Shown one piece after another: positions 1 through 11,269 of a stretch of 64,000 nucleotides of DNA. Source of the stretch: Chrysoperla carnea (lineage: Eukaryota > Arthropoda > Insecta > Neuroptera > Chrysopidae); assembly GCF_905475395.1 (NCBI RefSeq), contig NC_058339.1, positions 72,940,520-73,004,519 of the forward strand, given 5' to 3'. Numbering within the stretch: the first letter of the stretch is position 1; each line of letters starts with the position of its first letter. The notes under the pieces are model-generated. The model made no database searches and had not been told where the DNA came from. It saw nothing but the letters and a program-made list of their open reading frames with translations. The position numbers were made by a program, and so were the translations under genes.

Positions 1-3000
1 TACATCAACAATCCAAGAAGTGCAATCAACAACCGAAGCAGCAGCAACCAGCGGAACAAGTGCAGCAGCGACAGAAGCGTCAGCAACAGCGGCAATCATT
101 ACGACGTCAGCAACAAATAGTACAGCGACAGCAGATATATCAACAGCAGCGACAGCGATTATATGCCAGACACAACAACAATTGGATGACGTGACAACGG
201 CAATGTTCCGTGGTGGGGATGGTACTATGATTATATTAACTGATACTGGCACAAACACTGACATTGTATTCACACTGGAATCACTGACCCAAGCAGCGAT
301 TATATTTGTTATGGCATTAGCAATTATTATATCAAATGTTATTATTATTGCTACATTCCTTAATTTTAGAGGTAAGTCAGAATATTACAAGTTATCTTCT
401 TATCAATCAACCGTCATATTTGTCCAAAACTGTACCCTTTGCTAATAGTCCATACGCGGGATAGAAGGTTTCGTAGGGAGTAAAACCGGAATGAGTAGAC
501 TTTATGGTTTTTAGGTCGCTGATTACGAATATGTGCGTCGATTTTATACGTAAAGTGGTGCAAACAAAAGTTTTGATTACAACTTGTAACGATAAACTTG
601 ATAGTTTTTTATCCTTTACAAATATTAATTTCCGATTGCCATGACAAAACTTCAAGTTTTAGAGTACAGTGGAACCTGGTTAAGTGAGACATCAAGGGAC
701 CTACAAATAGGTCTTACTTATGGAGATATTCTACTTACCCAGTGTCTCAGATATCCAGATCTAATAAATAAATATCTATCCCATTTACAGAGGGTTCCAT
801 TAATAGTGGTCAAAATACAGGTTATTTCGTATTATCAATATCAAAATAACGTATTATCAATATCATTGCTGCTACAAAATTTATGAATACCGTTCCTTCA
901 CGCGAAATCTTTTACCTTTTCTTTAATCATCGAAACGTTTTTGTTACAAAGTTGCTTGATCCATGTTTACAAACTGATTACAATTCTAATAAACGTACAC
1001 ATTTTAGTTTTTCTTGTCCTTCAGAACATTGTAACTGAATTTTATCTTTATTCTGAATTATTCTACAAAGAGTAGATTTTGGCACATTAAATTCGACATA
1101 GACTTCATCGCGTGTCTTTCCATTTTCATAAACGGATATTAGCAGTTTTCCACGTACTGATAACGCTCAAAATTAGTTAAATGTTTAATTTGCGGGTAGA
1201 ATAAGAATAAGTAAGTAAACAAACAAAACGATGTTGTCTCAGTTCTCAGTAACAGAGGTTAATGCATATAAAATTCACTAGCTGTCTCAGTTATACAGGT
1301 AACTATGACGATAACTATGAAAATACCAAGAACAAATCTCATATATATAGATTTGCTTTGTCCCACTAACAGATGTAATTTAGTGCCAAAGATTTGGGAC
1401 CTCAAAAATGTAAAATGAGCTTTAACCAAAACAAAACGTTCCCTTTTTCCCCCGTACGGTAATACACATAAGCTAATAAATGAAATGATATTAAAAATGA
1501 ATAGTATGCGCAATTAGACATCAATCATACAAATATGACCCTTGACACATCTAAACTATTCCAATTATCATAGAATTCCCTCTTTGACAATAAAGTTGGC
1601 TTCTAACATATCTTTATCCATCTAAACTAAACGACATATGTTAGTGCAGGCGCTGGCAACAATTAACACTACTGTGTCCCAAAAAAATAATTAAATTTTT
1701 GAAGTTATTTGAAATTCATGGAAATATTTGTTGGCGGAAGGAAATTTGCTAATTATCCCTTACAATACAGTGAATAACCCGAAAAAAGTTGTGATAATGG
1801 AAAAGTTGAGAAGCAACACCGATTTTAATGAAACTTTTTGTAACGTGTCTATAGGAAGGAATTTTCAGCCAACCTAACCTAGACATAGGGGGAAGGGGCA
1901 TAGGGGCCTAAGATGATTACCCAGTACGTAATTTTGGTCGCTGAATACGAATCCGGTGTCAGATAACACAGATTATGTCACGTATTTCGAAAATCGATCC
2001 TTTTTTATACCATGTATATATGAAATATACATAGTATATTAAGTTTAGTCCCAAGTTTGTAAAGCTTAAAAATAATGATGCTAGGAAAAAAATTTTGTCA
2101 TAGGTGTTCATAAAATCACCTAATAAGTCCATTTCCGGTTGTCCGTCCGTCCGTCTGTGGACACGATAACTCAAAAACGAAAAAAGATATCGAGCTGAAA
2201 TTTTTACAGCGTACTCAGGAGGTAAAAAGTGAGGTCAAGTTCGTAAATGAGCATCATAGGTCAATTGGGTCTTGGGTCCGTAGGACCCATCTTGTAAACC
2301 GTTAGAGATAGAACAAAAGTTTAAATGTAAAAAATGTTCCTTATCAAAAATTAAACAACTTTTGTTCGAAACATTTTTTCCTAAACATCACTGTTTACCC
2401 GTGAGGGCTCCAATTTGGCGGAAGTTTTATAATATGTACTATACTTGATTAACAGTTATGTATGTGTCACATGTTTGTATGTGTAATGTGATAAAGAAAT
2501 CAACACTGACTATGCATGGTATTTCAACAATTAACTCAGTCAATTGTTTGTTTTCACTTGTTTACCAGAAATTCAACTTTTTGGTACAAACACGGTAAAC
2601 TAAGTATTGATCGTCCAAACTCTGCTCTCGGGGGTATTTTTGGTCGCTGATTACAAATTCTGATTTTTGTGAAAGTATTACCCATAAAATTGTGTACAAA
2701 ATTTGAAGTTAACCAAACGAGCAGTGATTTTGGACCACAAGATTAAATAGTAAATGATAACTGTACGTTTTCGTTTATTAAACGACTAACGAACTCAATC
2801 GCGGTGATTTTGGACCACAAGATTAAATAGTAAATTACAACTGTACGTTTTCGTATACTTAACGACTAACGAACTCAATCGCGATCAGCGACTGCACTAT
2901 ATAAGGGCATTTGATATTTATAAATTTTAATTAACTACATTAACTTAACTAGTAATAAGTATGCCATTTTTATTCGTGTTTTGAATTTTTATTTTAAACC

Positions 3001-6000
3001 CCCACAAATTTTTTATCTTTATAGACAGGTAATCCAGTATAATTCAATAATCCATATAAGGGATGGCTGGAAAGTATTTCAAACTTAATGTAAATTTTAC
3101 AGGTTATCTGGGGGTAATCAAGATGTCTATTCTAAGTTTTCGATAATTAACATGGAAATGATGGTAATAAATAGTTACAGGGCCAAAACCTTTATTTTTC
3201 GGCTACTCTTTTATATTTCCAGAAACTTTGTTTAACTTTGATCGGCTGTATCTCGGTTAATATCTAGTCTAAAAATTCGATTTACGTACCAAATTTAAGC
3301 AAATATAATTTTCTAAAACTTTTTTAAGAAACTATTGCACTCAAAAGGTGCTTAAATAACAAGATATAACTGAAAAAAGTGCGTAAATTTTGAGGTTTTT
3401 GGACCCCCACCCTTAGTTAGTATCTAGGTCCTCAATTAAGTTTGGAATACTTTCCAGGTAAAAAGTATACATCGACTGAATTATGGATCATAGCCTGAAA
3501 AATTGTTCAAAACTGTGACACACAGGGCCAGATTAACCATCCCGGGGTCTCTAGGCAATGTAATTCTCTATCTCAGATAGACTATTAAACAAAAGTCTAT
3601 GTATATCAAATTCTCGGCTCTTTTTCAAAACTGTTTTTAAGTTAGTATACTAACTCATATCCATTTTATTAAGCACTTTCAGTATTGTATTGATATAAAT
3701 GCCTATGAGATATTTTGACCCATTTTTCAAATTTTTCGCTAGAACCCACAATAATTCGTTTGCGGCTCTATTAAAATAATTTATGTGTTTTAAACATTTT
3801 TATAGATAAAAATATATAATTATTATGTAATAAAATAAATAATATACCAACGAAATAAAAATTAAAAAGTTAGATAAAATAATGTTTCCCCTAATGAATT
3901 TTAAACTGAATAAAATAAACATTCATTCTGTTAGAAAATTTATTGTTTTCACCATCTTAACAAAAAATTGTATAAGAATCGATTCTGCTTGATTCAATAA
4001 ATTTAAGGCGGAAGTATAAATACAAAATATGGAATTTCTATGAAAATATTTCGGTATTGACTACAATAAGGTCAAATTAATTTCCACGCCATTCGTTTTT
4101 CACAAGTCACGACACACGCTTTTTCAAACTTTCGATTGGCAAAACACTTCTGCTAAAAAGTGGCAAAAGACTACTAAACAGTAATTTATTGGTCAAGTCT
4201 TCAAAAGCCATAACTACAAAAGCTTGTTTTATAATCGTGTTGATTTTATCCTTTTTTCTCATGATAGAAAGCATTAAACACGTATAAATAAGTCTAAATG
4301 ATAGTTTTAAAAATTTTATAAATATTTAATTTGTTTAATATTTGATCTTTATTCACGATTATCCTGTTTATTTATACTTGAAAACTACCTTTTTCACCCC
4401 CTTAAAAATATTAAATGGGGTTGGCATGATATTTGGATCAATAAACCTATTATTCGAAACTCCCCACAATTTATACTTATCTATCTTTTATAGTTTCGTA
4501 AAAAATCTCTGAAAACTAGACTTGGCAAAATCATCCTCTTTATATTATCAGATAGGACTGGTACTAAATTACGCTATTTAGTGACCTGAAGTTTCCATAG
4601 CTTTTCCCCAAAACTGCTAGAGTTAGTAAGTTTCTGTTTAGTAATGAAGTTCAAATTATTGATTTATTGTACCTAATTTCTTTAGACCATTAAGTTACAT
4701 AGACTGAGCGTCAATTGATTTTAAGCGTGGCAACAACAGAGGTAATTGCTTGGGTCAAATCCATCATGGCGGCGGTGTAGAAATGTCAAAAAATGTGTTG
4801 TTGTCATACTTGTCATTGTAGATTCGTAAAAAAAACTGGAAGTGATATGTGATATTTTTTTAAGTCAAAAAGCCAAAAAGTTCAGTGAAATCAAGATGTT
4901 TTATGTGAAACATTTTGTGATATGAAAATTTGACATTCAAGGTATATTTTTTTGATAAATGTATTTTTTTATAAATGACCCAAGCAATTACTTCAGATGT
5001 TGGCACACCTCTCACTGTACAAGTAGATAGGGCGATGCTCAGTCTATGTACTAAAATGGTCTAAGCTAATTTCATACCAACATTATTTGATATTATTTAT
5101 AATTTAATCTTTTTTTGAAAAATCGAATTTCATCCCTTTCACTGCTATTATATTATCAGATGAATCAGAATGATCAGAAGTTAGTATAAAATTAAGCTCT
5201 ATAGACCAATAACTCGAAGCTACACACCAATTTTCAATTTTCTAACTCTTATAGTTTCAGAGAAAAAACACTGAAAAAAAGCTGCTAAAATTTCTTTCCT
5301 GGCTCGATAACTTATATTTTGATGTAAAAAAATGCCTGTTTGGATTATGTATAAGAGGATATTCGGGTAATTGGAAGAACCCTACGATTTAATGTTTCAA
5401 ACGGAGTTTACTTACCGATTTCGTTCACTTTAACCAAATGATTCCTTCTATTACAAATGAAAATATAACCGTATCCATGTCAAAATAAACGGGATTAGAA
5501 GTTTAAAAATTTGATTTCAAGTTTTGTAACTAATATGGTAAAATTGATTTGTTTCAGGTCCACATGAAGTAATCAACCATTATCTATTATCATTGGCTGT
5601 TGCTGATCTATTATGCGGACTGTTCGTTGTGCCATTATCCGTGTATCCAGCAGTTGTACAACAATGGGTGTATGGCGATGTTATATGTCGTATTGTTGGC
5701 TATTTAGAAGTAACATTATGGGCAGTTAGTGTTTATACATTCATGTGGATCAGTGTTGATCGTTATTTAGCGATACGTAAACCATTACGATATGAAACAG
5801 TCCAAACGAAAACCCGTTGCCAATGTTGGATGGCATTCACATGGATCTCAGCGGCAATGTTATGCTGTCCACCATTATTAGGTTTTGATAAAGCCTTATT
5901 TGATACGGAAGCATATATATGTATGTTAGATTGGGGTAACATGGCCGCATATTCGGCAACACTTGCTATATTAGTATTAGGACCTAGTCTAATTACAATT

Positions 6001-6393
6001 ATTTACACATATTCGTATATATTTTCAATGATGCGAAAATTACGTAGCGGCGAGCCCATACACGATAAAGAGTATGCAACAGCGCTAGCTGAAAATTTAA
6101 GTAATCCTAGTCATATTATGTCGTTTGTATTAGTGTTGGTATTTTGGATATCGTGGACACCGTACGCAAGTATTCGATTGTACGAATTCTTTTCCGGTGT
6201 TAAATTTCAAGTTCCATTCTTACATTTTACAATCGTTTGGATGGGTATGTTAAATTCATTTTGGAAATCATTAATTTTATTATCGTTAAGTCCACAATTT
6301 CGTTTAGCTGTACGAATATTTTGTATGACATTGTGTTGTCGATATAAAGGACGATTACAAGCGGAACTAATCGGTATGGAAGCTGATGATTAA
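1..6393 (+). CDS. Orphan class A GPCR, GPR21/GPR52-like (5' partial)
   Basis: Two coding exons are visible: 1-371 and 5558-6393 (stop at 6391-6393), joined in phase 1 by a GT...AG intron. The frame is open to the left edge, with no ATG before about 203, so the true start lies outside the window. Exon 1 encodes a long Ala/Thr/Ser/Gln-rich extracellular N-terminus from CAG/ACA-like triplets, followed by TM1. Exon 2 encodes TM2-TM7: LSLAVADLL in TM2, a TM3 cysteine near 5686, DRY near 5758, the ECL2 cysteine near 5920, FWISWTPY in TM6 (6142-6165) and a short third intracellular loop. TM7 has NSFWKSLI (6253-6276) in place of NPxxY. This NSF-plus-FRL pattern in TM7/helix 8 resembles vertebrate GPR52/GPR21, which also lack a standard NPxxY. 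The likely role is a plasma-membrane receptor signalling through G proteins; the ligand is unknown. Class A identity is secure and the subfamily is an inference. Confidence 0.88.
1740..2650 (+). repeat. Dispersed repeat 'GGTCGCTGA' family, split by a HINE-like insertion
   Basis: The segments 1740-2004 and 2563-2650 together match 57735-58060 in the large membrane-protein gene. Shared landmarks in order are AATGAAACTTT, TGTAACGTGT, TTTTGGTCGCTGAATACGAA, a CACGTATT block and ATCGTCCAAAC. In the second locus these blocks are contiguous. Here they are separated by the element at 2005-2562. Related scraps lie near 505-530 and 2638-2650. The element class is unknown. Confidence 0.65.
2005..2562 (+). 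mobile_element. DINE-1/Helentron-like interspersed element, copy A
   Basis: A near full-length copy running from TATACCATGTATATATG to TTTTCACTTG. It has a (GTCY)n microsatellite core at about 2139-2157 and a near-palindrome close to the 3' end (CAATTAACTCAGTCAATTG). A central microsatellite, a 3' hairpin and insertion into a T-rich site are known hallmarks of DINE-1/HINE elements, the non-autonomous derivatives of Helentron rolling-circle transposons. No coding capacity is visible. The uninterrupted host repeat at 57.7-58.06 kb acts as a paralogous empty site. Confidence 0.65.
2724..2883 (+). repeat. 80 bp tandem duplication
   Basis: Two adjacent 80 bp units (2724-2803 and 2804-2883) both begin GTGATTTTGGACCACAAG and both end AACTCAATCGCG, with a few mismatches. 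A TATATAAG motif follows at about 2898. It lies within the GPCR intron. Confidence 0.8.
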
Positions 6394-7188
6394 TTTTTAT
6401 ACGAGAATTACACATCAAATTATTATAAGCTGGCAGTTTCGAAAACGTTATTTCGACGATTAACTATCAAACTTCGAATACATTCATCAATTTTCTTGAC
6501 CCGATTGAGCTTTGCCCTATTAAACCACGAGTCAAGCGTGCCAAATTTTAATTGTAAGCTGGACTTCTGGTATTAATGGGAGAAGATGAAATACCTAAAA
6601 ATTAAATTTACATGTTTTTAAACTGTAAGCTCTCACATCGAGGTCAAAGCTCACTCGCGGAAGAAAATTAAATTGTATGTATTCGTTATTATAGGTTAAC
6701 AAGCGATTTTTGTCAAACTGTTTGATGTTAAGCGCAGTTATGACGTTTCAGGAACTCCAAATAATGAACAAACAATCTTATGAAGTTATTTATTATTTTT
6801 ATAAACATTTTTGTTATAATTTTCAATCAAATTTTTGAACGTTTTTTTTGTATCAAGGCTATTTATTAACTGTCAATAATGTATAAATCGTTTACCTTGA
6901 AAATTCCAGTTTTTTAGTCTTTTCGAGGGAATATCGCAAATAAGCCACAACAGTTTTCAGTTAATTCTCCATTAAAGTCTACCATGGTGCCAAGTGGTGG
7001 TCACAGATGAAAGCTTCGAGAGAAACAGATTTCTAAGGAAGTATAGCTCTTCCTTAGAACAATGTCGTCACTTCAGCCATGGGATTGATATCTATGGTAA
7101 TATAAAAACTATAGCCATACATACATTTATGACCAGGCTTTAATATATGGTCTTAATTCTCCCTTGAGTACCTCAGAGCCATCTATAA
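6394..7188 (+). other. GPCR 3' untranslated / downstream region
   Basis: AT-rich sequence after the receptor stop codon. No ORF or RNA gene is recognisable. The 3' UTR end cannot be placed: there is no clear AATAAA close to the stop. Confidence 0.5.
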
Positions 7189-7479
7189 CCTGGTGGAAAA
7201 AATATTTGAAGAAAGAATAAGTCTTAATAAGTCTCAAAAACTATGAAAAAGTATTAGGAACTATGAAAAAGTCTTAGCAACTCTGAATTTTTTAACGTTT
7301 TTGAACTGTCTAATTCAGACTTAATTATTCTGAATAACTCTGAATTAGACAGTCCAAAAAGGTTGAGAAATGCAGAGTTATTCAGAGTTCCTAAGAGTTT
7401 TTCAGAGTTCTTAAGACTTTTTCAGAGTTTTTAAGACTTATTAAGACTTATTCTTTTTTCAAATATTTTTTCTACCAGG
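7189..7479. mobile_element. Foldback MITE, about 291 bp
   Basis: A nearly complete palindrome. The left end, CCTGGTGGAAAAAATATTTG, is the reverse complement of the right end, CAAATATTTTTTCTACCAGG, with one mismatch. Both arms contain iterated AAGTCTTAATAAGTCT-like and GAACTCTGAA-like blocks that pair with each other. There is no coding capacity. Such long-armed non-autonomous DNA elements are typical insect MITEs. The target duplication is not clear. Confidence 0.75.
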
Positions 7480-10400
7480 GTAGCGAATTTTAATCGTGAA
7501 TTTAAGCCGAAATGCTGCTAACATCCTATCAATCCTTCTGTTCCGTTCGATAAAACAATTGCCAATTGGCACGAAGACACTACATTATTGTACAATGTAA
7601 ATTGCAGATGACGTCATATCGTGTCAATTACCATGGCAGTTTATGATATTTCAAATAATATGGCCTATTAAGCCACTTGACTCCCATTTTAAGACCTATT
7701 GACATTAATAGATGTCGCCTTGATAATATCCTTTAAAAAAAACATCATTTTACGTTCTTTTTATTATTCAAATCAAATTCTTAACAAATTATTGATCGAT
7801 TTAATTTAACGCTTATAACGCTTAAATTCTTAATAAAACAATCTACTACCAAATAATATTCTAAAAACAATTTTAATCCATTTTAGGAAAGTTTTAAAAA
7901 TAATACTAAAATTATTCTCTTTAATAAAAAAAAAAGTAGTCATCAAATTCATCGATAAATGTTAAGAATTTGACAATTTTAATTTCATAAACAAACAAAA
8001 CAAATTCAAACGCTTTCAACAAAAATAATCATAGAAAAAAAATGTTTTTTAAATACAAATAGTGCCAAGCGCTAGTTTTGTTAATTAGATGAACAAAAAA
8101 AAAAATGTTGCCGAAGCAAAATTAGTGGTGTACGTAAAAAAAAATTTAAATTCAACAAATTTTGGATTAACCATTTTAAAATGCTGTTGATAAATTAGGT
8201 ATTTTTACAAATTTTTAGTCCGATATTTATTGTATAATTATTATATTAATAGTACCTACATTTGTAATTTATATATATACATAAAAAAAAAACGGGAGGT
8301 AAATATGTAAGGTATATTTAATTAAAATTTGTTGAATAAGTTATCATTGGGAGCCAATTATCAAATTCGTTCGTCCTAATATTGAGATAATATTTTATTA
8401 TTATGTTTCGACCGCAAACATCGGAGCTAAAATGATGGTGTTTCAAAGCATCATTGATGATAACTTTAAAATGGTTTTATTCCGTTATTTTTGTAAATTA
8501 TGAAGATTTTAAGCCATTAATAATAGGGTACTAGCGCGACCCGTGAAGAATTCTGATCCCTTAGTTACCGTAACTCGTGTCTAAAAACAACAAACAACAA
8601 ATTTCGTAGAAAAGTGGTGAAAAAAATTCAAAAGTTCTTAAATTAATATTAGGAGAACATATGTTAAAAATAGTAATTATGTCTAGAGTATTAGGAGAGC
8701 ATTTGTAAAAACTAATATGTTTGCCTAATAAACTTATTATTTAAATTTATTTAAATATTTTTGATATTTTTTTGTTCAAATTATTTGTCTAGCGTGTTTT
8801 TTCCTAAGCGGTACATTTTTAGGCCGTGAGTATATTTTTCGTCAAACTTAGACATAATAAGCTTGAAAATGAGGGGAAAATCATGGAATTTGATAAAGGA
8901 ATAAGGAAGATAAGGGTAGGACAGAAAAAAACTTGCTAGAGTAATAGTATATAAGATATTACTCTAAATGAGAAAAAGTATATTGTTGAGAGAGCTTAAG
9001 CGAAAAAACAATCGAAATCTATTAGTTTTAGTTCATAAAATAAGAAAATAAATTTAAAATTTCAATTTTAATCGGGTTTTTAACACCATGAAATTGTAGG
9101 CGCCATGTTATTACGTCATACGCCTGTTTAAACTAGAAAGTTTAATTTATAAATAATTTTCATACAAAATATAAGCGCATTTGTTACACAGCCAACTGAC
9201 GTCATGACCATAGAGCAATATGGCGTCCACTACGTCCAGCGTTTTCGTCAAATTACGCGCGGTATTTGAAAATGTAAAATTTAAATGTATTTTTATGGCA
9301 CTTATCTATTGAATAAAAATCGTGTCCTTTTTAATTGTTTATTAGTATTATAGAATCTAATTGAGACACTTTTAAAAAATCAAGTCTTTACAAATAGTGT
9401 TCCATTTTCGTGTTTTGTACTTATATGTCATGTATTCATGACGTGAAAACATTCTGGTTTACGAAAATGGCGAATTATTCTATCGATGAATGTGTATGAA
9501 TAAAGAATAGTTCTATTTAGGATAAAATTTCCACATTTATATCTTGAACGACATCAAAGATATTTAAAAACTCAAGCGCAAAAAAAAAAACAACAGGTGT
9601 TAAATCGCAAGATCTACAAGAGAGCTAATTAACATTTGCGTTGCAAGAAATTATTCGATTGCCGAACCGTTTAAGTATCAAATATTTCGTGATTTTCGTT
9701 AGCCGAAATGTTCTTAATCACCACATGTCAGAATACAGGCCCAATTTTACTTCACAGCATCATCTCATGGCGAACTTTTGAATGTGGAAATACATAGAAA
9801 TTGAGATATCTGAATATTTTTGTTACCAAAAAATTTTTGTGTTATTTTGAAAAATATTCATGTATTATTTCATATTTAAAAATAATTTGATAATATAACA
9901 CCTAACGACATCAATGGATATTAACGAAACTTTTATCCAATTATGATCCAATACATGACAACTATACATGTGCTATGATTCAATACATGACATCTATAAA
10001 TACTAAACGAAATTAAGATTAGAGCTATCATTCAATACATATAGTGTCATCTATAAATACTAAACGAAACTATTTGCATTTATATGATTTTAATTCATTT
10101 TTCAGTTATTTTTAAACAATTCTCGTTTTGTGGTCATATAAACATACGGATGCTAAATTTGTGTACATATGTAAAGATTCCATCAAAAATTTGGTAACAC
10201 AATATTATGACGTACGAAATTAATAGTTGACTCTCGGACTATTATTAATTATTTATAGTAATAATTAATAAAAAAAACAATGTTGTGCGGTAGAAGAGAA
10301 CTTAAATAATTATGTGTATATTTTATAAATAAATAAAAAACAAAAAATATATAATTGCGCATCATTAATTGTCAATTATTAATTAGCTATTAATTATTTT

Positions 10401-10892
10401 TAAAATAAATGTATAATTAGTATTTAAATGTAAGCCCATCCCCCTACCCCCTAAATATAGAGTGTCAAAGAACTATCAAATGATATTAAATTTTTAATGA
10501 TTTAAAACCAAAAAAAAGTCCTGTTAAAAAAATTGTTTAAATTATGGAAATAATAAAAAAAGTATAGTAGCATTTATTAAAAATATTTACAAGAAAATTA
10601 AAATGAGAGATAATTGACACGAATATACAATAATTATTAAATGCTTTTTGTAAGATGGTAAAAAAATAAATCTATGAGCTTTTGTTTTGCAACGTTTTTA
10701 TTATCGCACACATCTCTCCCCCATCCTGTATGGGATTTTAATGCTAAGATGTCAATGTCATGGCCACGAGTAAAAAAATTGTATAGTTGTTAGACAGCTG
10801 ATTTTTTTCATAGAATAGATCATATATATTAAGGACATGAAAACTCCTATGCCGAGCTATAAGCGCCCGCGGCCCGTGGCTGAATTTAAGAA
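7480..10892. other. Intergenic AT-rich region
   Basis: No gene is recognised. Around 9055-9260 a slightly GC-richer patch carries GACGTCA/TGACGTCAT-type motifs and ATGGCG-type motifs, comparable to patches near 29150-29220, which suggests another degraded dispersed repeat. Homopolymer A/T runs are frequent. Confidence 0.5.
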
Positions 10893-11050
10893 GCCTATCT
10901 GGGCGAGTTCTAATCATCGGTCGTTGCGTACTTTGTACTGCGCATTAGGTTGTCTAATTGATTGAAAACAATTGAAATTGTTCAATTGATTCTAAACAAA
11001 CAGCTTAATGCGAAGTACAAAGTACGAAATGAGCGACTTGCCTAGATTGG
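10893..11050. repeat. Small inverted-repeat element
   Basis: The arm at about 10918-10953 (GCGTACTTTGTACTGCGCAT) pairs with the arm at 11002-11038 (ATGCGAAGTACAAAGTACGA). The loop is itself palindromic (CAATTGAAATTGTTCAATTG). No ORF. Confidence 0.65.
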
Positions 11051-11083
11051 TGCCTTTTTTTTGCTACCCTCGCTACTCTAGTT

Positions 11084-11266
11084 TTACGTTAACTTAATAT
11101 ATATTTTCTTGGCTATATGATTCCGTTGGGTACCTTTTGGATATCGCACCCAACAAAAAGCATTTAAGGTAGTCCGACAGTTTGAGCAAGTACGTAAGGT
11201 AGTCCTACTGTAGTTCAAAGTCCTTTGATCACAATAAACACAGTTTTGGGGCCTATTGCGGGGCAA
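11084..11266 (-). pseudogene. Possible piggyBac transposase C-terminal zinc-domain remnant
   Basis: A 60-codon reading frame contains the spaced pattern NCVYC...RTCSNCRTTLNAFC. It resembles the C-terminal cysteine-rich (cross-brace zinc) domain of piggyBac-family transposases, which follows a CxxC...CxxC...LCxxCF pattern before the stop. No DDD catalytic core is present on either side, so this would be a degraded tail. A partly related non-coding stretch lies at 19145-19215 (GTTTGAGTAAGTAC). The assignment is tentative; another short zinc-ribbon fragment is possible. Confidence 0.35.
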
Positions 11267-11269
11267 AAT

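Larger units (their letters stand above)
372..5557 (+). other. Intron 1 of the GPCR gene, repeat-bearing
   Basis: A 5186 bp phase-1 intron with donor GTAAGT at 372 and acceptor TTTCAG at 5552-5557. It holds a host repeat (about 1740-2650) interrupted by a Helentron-like element, an 80 bp tandem duplication (2724-2883), and a fragment of a hAT-like family near 3532 (CAGGGCCAGATTAACC). The short ORFs in it have no recognisable domain. I see no convincing gene inside. Confidence 0.8.

Noticed and set aside
20..445. Self-contained 141-codon gene at the left edge
   Set aside because: The apparent start is GTG, the frame is open to the window edge, and a GTAAGT donor at 372 joins in frame to the GPCR TM2 exon. 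The codons after 371 are intron.
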